From Ignavibacteria bacterium (lineage in GTDB: Bacteria > Bacteroidota > Ignavibacteria > Tepidaquicellales > OLB5): a DNA stretch of 56,728 nucleotides. The position numbers were made by a program, and so were the translations under genes. Of this stretch, positions 25,831-32,004 are shown one piece after another. Location of the stretch: positions 1-56,728 of the forward strand of contig JAUQWQ010000038.1 in the NCBI GenBank assembly GCA_030835085.1. Reading direction: 5' to 3'. A model generated the notes under the pieces. It saw nothing but the letters and a program-made list of their open reading frames with translations. It was not told where the DNA came from and did no database searches. How positions within the stretch are numbered: position 1 is the first letter of the stretch; the number at the start of each line of letters is the position of its first letter.

Positions 25831-26709
25831 CTAACTCTCTTTGATTCTTTTCTTTAATTTTCTTTTTTCTTTCGGCGTTACACTTGCTTTCTGGTTGAAC
25901 AAGCTGTCAGGTTTCTGCAGGTAATGTTTGCAGAGCTCATTTTTAAGGAAATCAAATGCCTCTTCAACGGTATCAACAACATTGAATAATTTCAGATCTT
26001 CCCTGTCGATAAGTCTTTTATTGGCAAGCTCTTCCAGATTTATAATATTATTCCAGAATTTCCTGTCATAAATTACGATGGGCATTTTCTTGCGGATCTT
26101 TTTTGTCTGAATTAATGTGAGTAACTCAAACAATTCATCAAGTGTACCAAATCCGCCCGGCATTATTATAAGCGCTTTGGCAAGATAAGCGAACCAGAAT
26201 TTACGCATAAAGAAGTAATGGAATTCAAAATTAAGTGATGGAGTTATGTACGGATTCGGGTTCTGCTCAAACGGCAGACTAATGTTAAGACCTATTGATT
26301 TACCGCCTGCTTTTTTCGCTCCCCTGTTAGATGCTTCCATGATACCGGGTCCCCCGCCAGAACATACAACAAACCTGTTGCCGGGCTCCTGTTTAATTGA
26401 CCATTCAGTAAGCATTTTAGAAAGCTTAACGGTATCTTCATAGTAACGCGACATTTCAAGATCAACTTCAGCATCAATAACACGCTGCATACTTGGATTC
26501 TTAAGCTGGGTTAATGCCTTAAGCCTTTTTTTAGCTTCAGCTCTTGGCAATAACCGTGCAGACCCGTAGAACACAATCGTATCACGGACATTTTCCCTGC
26601 GGAAACGGTATTGCGGCTCCATATACTCCGCTACTATCCTCAGCGATCTTGCCGCCGGACTTTTTAAAAACTTTTCATCACTATATGCTTTTGGTGCTTT
26701 CTTAAGCAT
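25831..26709 (-). CDS. LOG-family (TIGR00730-like) protein, possible nucleotide phosphoribohydrolase
   Basis: LOG-family enzymes release free purine bases, such as cytokinins, from nucleotide monophosphates. The 292-residue chain has the two hallmark motifs: SGGGPGIMEASNRGAKKAGG (with the PGxM-like loop) and IIMPGGFGTLDELFELLTLI (PGGxGTxxE). The first 90 residues are a helical extension (RVIDAEVDLEMSRYYEDTVK), as in the longer bacterial form. It is upstream of yicC on the same strand (37 bp), with a run of 52-bp repeats on its 5' side. The substrate is not fixed by the sequence. Confidence 0.92.
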   Translation of the reverse strand: MLKKAPKAYSDEKFLKSPAARSLRIVAEYMEPQYRFRRENVRDTIVFYGSARLLPRAEAKKRLKALTQLKNPSMQRVIDAEVDLEMSRYYEDTVKLSKMLTEWSIKQEPGNRFVVCSGGGPGIMEASNRGAKKAGGKSIGLNISLPFEQNPNPYITPSLNFEFHYFFMRKFWFAYLAKALIIMPGGFGTLDELFELLTLIQTKKIRKKMPIVIYDRKFWNNIINLEELANKRLIDREDLKLFNVVDTVEEAFDFLKNELCKHYLQKPDSLFNQKASVTPKEKRKLKKRIKES

Positions 26710-26749
26710 GCTTTACTTATTATTATTTTCTACTAAAATTATTTAAGAT

Positions 26750-26903
26750 TGAGTCCGGTTTACCGGACGAAACCTTACTCCGAAGGAGGAAGGCTAATTT
26801 TTGAGTCCGGTTTACCGGACGAAACCTTACTCCGTAGGAGGAAGGCTAATTGTTAAGTCCGTTTTACCGGACGAAACCTTACTCCGAAGGGGGAAGGTTA
26901 ACT
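26750..26903. repeat. Three tandem 52-bp repeats with an internal palindrome
   Basis: Three copies begin at 26750, 26802 and 26854. Each holds a palindrome gtccggtttaccggac and then gaaaccttactccg and a purine-rich ggaggaaggct. Copies differ at few places (tta/ttt, cgaagg/cgtagg). The TCCGG..CCGGA core is shared with 13772, 14356 and 27758. No open frame crosses it and it lies between LOG and SDR genes. Confidence 0.9.
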
Positions 26904-26942
26904 CATATCAATTATACACTATAAACTATCAACTATAAACTA

Positions 26943-27671
26943 TCAATTATTAAGCATTCTTCCGCCATCGATCGGTATTACATGTCCGGTTAAATAGCTG
27001 CACTCCAGAATAAACTCAACAGCATTGATGATATCAGCCGGTGAGCCGTATTTTTTGAGCGGGATCTTTGATACATCGGTCTTAGCGGGAGTTCCTTTTT
27101 CTTCGCCCTCAATGATTATTGTCCCGGGAGCGATCGCATTCACGCGGATCTTTGGTGCCAGCCTGCGAGCAAGCAGGTATGTAAGCTTCACAGCTCCGGT
27201 TTTTGATATGCTGTATGGCATAAATCCCGTCCAGTTCTGCAATCCCCCAAGCGAGGCGATATTAATAATCACGGGAGCTTTGGACTTATTCAGATACTTT
27301 ACAGCATATTGTGAAACAAATAATGGCGCTTTGAGATTAACGGCAATTGTATCATCAAAAAGATCCTCAGTGATATCAAAAAAATCTATTTTTTTAATTA
27401 CACCCGAATTATTTACAAGAACATCTATCTTTTTGAAATCACTGCCTATTTTATCGATTGTATTTTTAAGCTGTTTGATGTTTTTAAGGTCACATTTATA
27501 AAGCTTATATTTAATACCGTAAGCATTAAGAAGAATTGATGTGCGTTTTATTTCCGCGGGCGAGCTGGAATTATAAATTATGGCAAGGTCATACCCCTTT
27601 GATGCAAGGTAAAGCGTTATATGCCTTCCAAGTCTGTGAACCCCGCCCGTAATTAGAGCAACTTTATTCAT
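26943..27671 (-). CDS. Short-chain dehydrogenase/reductase
   Basis: A 242-residue NAD(P)-dependent SDR, Rossmann fold. Cofactor motif is ITGGVHRLGRHITLYLASKG (TGGxxxxGR), then NNSGVIKKIDF (NNxG), catalytic Ser in IINIASLGGLQ, and YSISKTGAVKL (YxxxK). The terminal GHVIPIDGGRM is typical. The N-terminal GGVHRLGR and weak extra domain resemble the FolM/pteridine-reductase-like branch, but the substrate is not certain. The gene stands beside the tRNA-Arg, outside the island. Confidence 0.93.
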   Translation of the reverse strand: MNKVALITGGVHRLGRHITLYLASKGYDLAIIYNSSSPAEIKRTSILLNAYGIKYKLYKCDLKNIKQLKNTIDKIGSDFKKIDVLVNNSGVIKKIDFFDITEDLFDDTIAVNLKAPLFVSQYAVKYLNKSKAPVIINIASLGGLQNWTGFMPYSISKTGAVKLTYLLARRLAPKIRVNAIAPGTIIIEGEEKGTPAKTDVSKIPLKKYGSPADIINAVEFILECSYLTGHVIPIDGGRMLNN

Positions 27672-27746
27672 TTACTGCCTGTATCATTAATTTTAAAGCC
27701 AAATATTCCATTTTTGGGGAATTTTGGCTTTGGTATTTTGCTTCTT

Positions 27747-27780
27747 TGTACCCTCGATCCGGCTTAGCCGGATGGCCTGC
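27747..27780 (-). repeat. tRNA-Arg 3' fragment in which the T-arm is replaced by a palindrome
   Basis: 27747-27757 repeats the tRNA 3' end (tgtaccctcga), 27773-27780 repeats tggcctgc of the variable region, and between them 27758-27772 is tccggcttagccgga. In the real tRNA, at 27784-27817, the same two flanks enclose caggagtcgaacctg. Fifteen bases replace fifteen bases, and the replaced part is exactly the T-arm hairpin. The palindrome is of the genome's TCCGG..CCGGA family. Confidence 0.82.
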
Positions 27781-27785
27781 TTTTG

Positions 27786-27859
27786 TACCCTCGACAGGAG
27801 TCGAACCTGTGGCCTGCGGTTTAGGAAACCGACGCTCTATCCTACTGAGCTACGAGGGC
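27786..27859 (-). tRNA. tRNA-Arg(CCU), left copy at island end
   Basis: Read on the minus strand: acceptor GCCCTCG, D-arm with TAGCTCAGTAGGATAGAGC, anticodon loop TTCCTAA with anticodon CCT, T-arm ACAGGTTCGACTCCTGT, and CGAGGGT. The cloverleaf is complete; CCA is not encoded. It is 74 nt with discriminator A. The 3' side lies in chromosomal DNA, the 5' side in the island. It is the target of the integrase and forms the left end of the island. Confidence 0.93.
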
Positions 27860-27939
27860 TTATTGTTTTTGGAACATTTTTACAAATTTAGTGAAAATTT
27901 CTAAAACATTATATGCCTTTTTTAAACCAAAATTTAAAC

Positions 27940-27964
27940 CAAAGTAACTAATTTAGTAACTAAT
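27940..27964. promoter_or_regulatory. Candidate integrase arm site, left end
   Basis: A 25-bp sequence (caaagtaactaatt then tagtaactaat) identical to 49074-49098. It carries two direct copies of agtaactaat twelve bases apart. Its position just inside both island ends and close to the integrase gene suggests arm-type binding sites. A half copy (agttactaatt, reverse orientation) is found near 29960. Confidence 0.55.
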
Positions 27965-28004
27965 TTCCTGCCTTATTAAAAGACTTTAGAAAAGGAAAAA
28001 GTCT

Positions 28005-29039
28005 ATGTTTCTTGCTAAAGGATTCAAAGGTTACTATTACCTGTATTACAACGATGAACTAACAGGTAAAAGAAGAAAAGTATCAACAAAATCTAAACTA
28101 AAAACCGAAGCAAATGAATTTCTTAGACTCTTCAAAACTAATGAAATTAAATCTAAGACTAATACTAATAAACCTTATTGCTTGACAGAGCTACAAACTG
28201 AAGTATTGAAATATGTAAACTATAATTTAAGACAATCAACTGTTGGATTATATGATAGATGTTTCAAAATTCTTATAACTGTGTTAGAGAATAAGCCACT
28301 AAAATTCATAACAATCCATGATATAGAAAAGTTTAAGAATTATCGTTTAAATCAAGTAAGCATAAGTACGACCAATATTGATATAAGAACTTGTAAAGCC
28401 ATTTTCAATCTTGCTTTGAAGTGGAAATGGATAAATAATAATCCGGCTAAAGAAGTAAGCCTTTTGAAAGTCGCCCAAAAAGAAATATTGTCTTTCTCAA
28501 ACAATGAATTAGATATAATATTCAATTATGGTAAAATTCATAACATTAAAAACATTATTGAATTTGCTTTATTCACTGGTTGCAGGTTGAACGAAATATT
28601 GAATGTACAATTTAAAGATATCAACTTAATTGAAGGTATTATTACAATCAATAATAAACCTGATTTTAAAACAAAAAATGGTAGAGTACGCAAGCTCCCA
28701 ATTTCTCAAAAATTGAATAACTTATTACAAAGTATATTAAACAATGAAGGTAATATTTTTAATTTGTACAATCCAGAGCAGTACCTTTTCACAAAGAATG
28801 GATTAAAGTATAATAAAGATTATGTTACAAAAAGCTTTAAGAAAATATTAAGAAAATCTAAACTGCCTGAGAAGTTTCATTTTCATTGTTTAAGGCATAC
28901 TTTCATTACCAATCTTATAAAGAAAAATGTAAATATTAATTACGTTAAAGAATTAGCTGGCCATGCGAATATTTCAACAACTATGAATTATATCCACATT
29001 GTCACTGATGATTTAAGGGCAGCGGTAAATCTAATTTAA
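28005..29039 (+). CDS. Tyrosine recombinase / island integrase
   Basis: Integrates and excises the island by breaking and joining at the tRNA-Arg site. The 344-residue protein has an N-terminal SAM-like core-binding domain (about 50-150, KPLKFITIHDIEKFKNYRLN) and the catalytic domain with Arg in FALFTGCRLNEIL, HxxR in FHFHCLRHTFITNL, and Tyr in HANISTTMNYIHIVT. All catalytic residues (R, H, R, H, Y) are visible, so it should be active. The first 50 residues resemble an arm-binding domain (KGFKGYYYLYYNDELTGKRR). It is the first island gene, transcribed inward from the left end; the nearest arm-like repeat is 40 bp upstream. Confidence 0.95.
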   Translation: MFLAKGFKGYYYLYYNDELTGKRRKVSTKSKLKTEANEFLRLFKTNEIKSKTNTNKPYCLTELQTEVLKYVNYNLRQSTVGLYDRCFKILITVLENKPLKFITIHDIEKFKNYRLNQVSISTTNIDIRTCKAIFNLALKWKWINNNPAKEVSLLKVAQKEILSFSNNELDIIFNYGKIHNIKNIIEFALFTGCRLNEILNVQFKDINLIEGIITINNKPDFKTKNGRVRKLPISQKLNNLLQSILNNEGNIFNLYNPEQYLFTKNGLKYNKDYVTKSFKKILRKSKLPEKFHFHCLRHTFITNLIKKNVNINYVKELAGHANISTTMNYIHIVTDDLRAAVNLI

Positions 29040-29140
29040 GTGTTGACCATAATATATTCATAATTGTCTTGACATTTCCTAAAGACTTGTATATATTAGT
29101 GTCAAGAAATATTAGTAAATAAACAAAACATTAAAAATCT

Positions 29141-29527
29141 ATGCCATACTTAGAATTCATTAAAACAATCAACACTAAAATCGTATTTGATGTAAAAGTC
29201 TTTTCTAACTATTTTAGAACATCGCTTGGGCAACAAATATGGAAACTATTATTAAATCCAGAGTCCATTAAGCGTTTGGCTTACTATGCTGATGCTGGCA
29301 TATCCTCCGCTGAGGGAGTAGACGACCAATTGGATTTTTCATTTGGTAAAGAACTAAATAAACTGAAAAAGGCTAATTTTAACGAATACGAAATGTATAA
29401 AAAAATGATGGGTCGAATGATTAAAGAAATCTTATTGGCAAACGGATATGAACATGTATCAAAAAACTGTAAAGTCAGAAAAGGCAAAGTGTTCTCATAT
29501 GCTTCCAAATATAAGCTAATTCACTAA
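29141..29527 (+). CDS. Unrecognised small island protein
   Basis: A 128-residue protein that follows the integrase after 101 bp. It is rich in Lys and Asn, without signal peptide or membrane segment. The N-terminus (MPYLEFIKTINTKIVFDVKV) looks alpha/beta and the C-terminus (NGYEHVSKNCKVRKGKVFSY) is basic, with one Cys. I do not recognise a family. Its place after the integrase fits a recombination directionality factor or a small island protein, but there is no motif for that. Confidence 0.55.
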   Translation: MPYLEFIKTINTKIVFDVKVFSNYFRTSLGQQIWKLLLNPESIKRLAYYADAGISSAEGVDDQLDFSFGKELNKLKKANFNEYEMYKKMMGRMIKEILLANGYEHVSKNCKVRKGKVFSYASKYKLIH

Positions 29528-29553
29528 ATAAATTATAGCATTATTGACTTCAA

Positions 29554-29943
29554 TTATTTGGAACATATTTTGTCATATAGTGCTTCCCCTATTGTTCCTG
29601 GTATAACACTTTCCATTCTGCCTGGGCTTGGTGCGTTATCTGGAGTAGTTTCATATACAAAATAATAGTAACTTCCCAAGAAATTTAGAGTTCTGTCAGT
29701 GCAAAATATTTGAATCTTATCCAGCCTGTAGTCTATTTTTTTGCCTTCATGGTATTCATCTTTACTGTAAACAGTCTTAACCCATAATACAGGATAACCT
29801 GAATATTTACCTGTAAGTGTTTCAGTATCATAATACATATTTCCTAAATCATCACTTGCGAACCATATCCAACGTTCGCTTTGTGAATGAATATTGGGAA
29901 TTAGTATTAAAAAAGAAAAAATAAATAAATATATTCTAATCAT
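29554..29943 (-). CDS. Secreted protein with surface-adhesin-E-like pattern
   Basis: The ATG at 29941-29943 gives 129 residues; a TTG two codons upstream is not preferred. A signal peptide (MIRIYLFIFSFLILIPNIHS) is followed by RWIWFASDDLGNMYYDTETL, a W-x-x-ASDD-G-x-Y-x-D pattern, and YPVLWVKTVYS, IQIFCTDRTLNFLG and YYYFVYE. This spacing resembles surface-adhesin E-like domains that are widespread in exported proteins. It is the last gene of the defence operon, 24 bp after the CBASS effector; its role there is unknown and it may be a bystander. Confidence 0.6.
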   Translation of the reverse strand: MIRIYLFIFSFLILIPNIHSQSERWIWFASDDLGNMYYDTETLTGKYSGYPVLWVKTVYSKDEYHEGKKIDYRLDKIQIFCTDRTLNFLGSYYYFVYETTPDNAPSPGRMESVIPGTIGEALYDKICSK

Positions 29944-29967
29944 AAACAATCAATTTAAATTTAGTTA

Positions 29968-30759
29968 CTAATTAATATTATACTTAATTTTAATTCCGTT
30001 CCATTCCTCCATTAGTTTAGGGTTAATCTTCTTATATATTTTATTGCTTAAAACAATATTAGCCCAACCTTTATTTGATTCATAATCTGCATATAGTCTA
30101 ATAATTTGTGCTTCATGTTCAATTATTTTTGCTTTTAAAGCATCATTTGCAAATAAGTGCTGCAATTCCTCAAAATAAGAATTATTCTTTATCACAAATA
30201 TTAACAGCTTAAGAAATCCCCCTATGAAATAAGAAGATAACATAGCTTGAAGTAATAAGATAAAAAAAGAATATGAATCCTTGATACCATAAAAAGCGAG
30301 TACAATTAGAAAAGTGAATAAAAAAGCACTGAAAATGGCTCGTCTAATAATCATTTGCTTTGAAATTGTTAACGTATATAATACGCTTTCAAACAAATTA
30401 ACTGCCATTTTATAGATACCCTTTTCCAATTCATCATTAGTGTAATATTCTTCAGAACTCTCACTGGTAATAAATTTTGTACCGAAAGCATTATCAAAGA
30501 AATCACATCTTGTTTTCCTATCAGCCCCCGGCAATAGATAATAATCAATTATTCCGGTAAGAATGAATAAAAATAATGTCAAACAAATAAATATGATATC
30601 TTTAAGATTATTTAAACTTTCAGGTAATATTATAATCTTAACAGCTACCAAGGATGATATAACTGAAAGCAATAAAATAGCATAGAATACATACCTCTGA
30701 ACTCGTTGAATTTGTCTGATTAAATCAAATATTGTTGCCTGAGGTGCTTTTTTATACAT
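29968..30759 (-). CDS. Four-TM putative pore-forming CBASS effector (S-4TM-like)
   Basis: The 263-residue protein has four predicted membrane helices at about residues 24-44, 54-74, 139-158 and 163-188, with a soluble loop between helices 2 and 3 and a cytosolic C-terminus of some 75 residues. This, and its start two bases after the CD-NTase stop, match the S-4TM type of effector proposed for SMODS/CBASS systems, in which a cyclic nucleotide triggers membrane damage. The link RKTRCDFFDNAFGTK and the mid-helix pair are typical. The family assignment rests on topology and position and not on a firm sequence motif, so a SLATT-type relation is also possible. Confidence 0.68.
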   Translation of the reverse strand: MYKKAPQATIFDLIRQIQRVQRYVFYAILLLSVISSLVAVKIIILPESLNNLKDIIFICLTLFLFILTGIIDYYLLPGADRKTRCDFFDNAFGTKFITSESSEEYYTNDELEKGIYKMAVNLFESVLYTLTISKQMIIRRAIFSAFLFTFLIVLAFYGIKDSYSFFILLLQAMLSSYFIGGFLKLLIFVIKNNSYFEELQHLFANDALKAKIIEHEAQIIRLYADYESNKGWANIVLSNKIYKKINPKLMEEWNGIKIKYNIN

Positions 30760-30761
30760 AA

Positions 30762-31673
30762 TTACTCCAGTTCAGGGTCTATATATTTTACAAACTCATC
30801 TATAGGATTGTCCAATAATAACTCACGAGCGTACTTAGCTTCTTCTTCAATTTTTCTAATATCACTATCACTTAAATTACTTGTTAAAGTTGCAGAGCTA
30901 CTAAATGGGTCTGGACATGATTTTAAGTATGAATTATAATTTATGTTATATAAAGCTGCGTATAATGCTGAAAACAAATTCGGGATATCGAAAGTAATAC
31001 TATTGAAATAATTTGCTAAAACGCATTCAAAATGGTAAGAAGCTGGTGAAACTATTTTCTTCTTCTTAAACCAATACTTTAGTATTTTCAATGTGTTTAT
31101 TAAATGACCATTTATTTTACTGTTGGCGTTTTCAATTAATGAATTACCTGTGAATGGATTAGTTCTTTTCCAATAGTGTGTCCCATTTGCCGCTGCAATG
31201 AGATAATAATTCTCATTTGTAATATCAAAAGCAGGTGCTATATCAAACCCAACTCCATAACTATCCAAATAAACATTAACGACTTCTTTATCTTTTTTAA
31301 CTTCACTTTTCGAGTAGGTTTCTTTTATAGCATTTCGAATTTTATTTAATAAAATAATTGAAGATATGTTTGAGTTTGGTTCATAATCCGAAGATGTAAA
31401 CTCATAAGAACATTGAGTAATTGTATGCATATTCTCACCTACTTTTTTTTGTGCTTTTCCTATAACATATAAAATATCTACATCGTCTAAAGGTTTTATT
31501 TTTGTTTTTCTACTTATTGAACCATATGTAAAGAAATTAATAGAAGTTGGAATTTTACTCTCTGATGCTTTTGAGTTTATAGTTGATAATAGATTATCCA
31601 TAGCATCTGAGACTGTCTTAATTTCTTGTAGAGTGAAGTTTATTTTATTCAATAAATCAGTTAAATTAGCCAT
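30762..31673 (-). CDS. CBASS-type nucleotidyltransferase (CD-NTase)
   Basis: CD-NTases make cyclic oligonucleotide alarm signals on infection. The 303-residue protein has the motifs of the Pol-beta superfamily: GS at 51-52 in TYGSISRKTKIKPLD, the metal-binding pair D64-x-D66 in DDVDILYVI, and the third acid D144 in GVGFDIAPAF. After this comes the helical C-terminal half (NGHLINTLKILKYWFKK) usual for SMODS enzymes. All three acidic residues are present, so it should be active. The gene lies between YgjP and the four-TM protein, 2-19 bp from each. A two-gene CBASS without Cap2/Cap3 or HORMA/TRIP13 is the minimal (type I) form. Confidence 0.88.
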   Translation of the reverse strand: MANLTDLLNKINFTLQEIKTVSDAMDNLLSTINSKASESKIPTSINFFTYGSISRKTKIKPLDDVDILYVIGKAQKKVGENMHTITQCSYEFTSSDYEPNSNISSIILLNKIRNAIKETYSKSEVKKDKEVVNVYLDSYGVGFDIAPAFDITNENYYLIAAANGTHYWKRTNPFTGNSLIENANSKINGHLINTLKILKYWFKKKKIVSPASYHFECVLANYFNSITFDIPNLFSALYAALYNINYNSYLKSCPDPFSSSATLTSNLSDSDIRKIEEEAKYARELLLDNPIDEFVKYIDPELE

Positions 31674-31692
31674 TTCTGCATATAATTTAATT

Positions 31693-32004
31693 TTAAGTAA
31701 GTTTACTTTTCATTCTACGTTCAATCTTCTTATAGTCCCCTACATACGCCATCATTAAAGCCTTCCATAATTTACCGTGATTTGGTACTCTAAAATGTAA
31801 CAATTCATGAACTATAACATAATCAATTATACTCCTGCTCATAACCAGTAATTCATCATTAAAAGATAAATTTCCTTTTGTTGAACATGAAGCCCATTTA
31901 TTTGTCATTGGTCTAATTGAAATTGATTTTACCTTTATCCCAATTTTATCCGCAAAGAATAAAACCCTTTCCTTGAAATCAGCTTTTGTTTTTATTCTTT
32001 TCAT
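31693..32004 (-). CDS. YgjP-like (DUF45) zinc metalloprotease, restriction-associated
   Basis: A 103-residue small metalloprotease with the zinc signature HELLH in YVIVHELLHFRVPNHGKLWK. The expected downstream residues (a Glu/His of the third ligand) are at NHGKLW. It is shorter than the full YgjP family (about 230 residues) and consists mainly of the C-terminal catalytic part: MTNKWASCSTKGNLSFNDEL is the typical preceding motif. It shares one base with the end of hsdR (TAATG-type junction). Such short YgjP-like genes accompany many type I R-M hsdR genes; what they cut is unknown. Confidence 0.83.
   Translation of the reverse strand: MKRIKTKADFKERVLFFADKIGIKVKSISIRPMTNKWASCSTKGNLSFNDELLVMSRSIIDYVIVHELLHFRVPNHGKLWKALMMAYVGDYKKIERRMKSKLT

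Noticed and set aside
26750-26903. Possible CRISPR array
   Set aside because: Only three adjacent tandem copies without unique spacers, and no cas genes anywhere in the window.
26905-26950. Short tandem 'tataaactatcaa' sequence
   Set aside because: A simple low-complexity tract near the SDR stop with no evident function.
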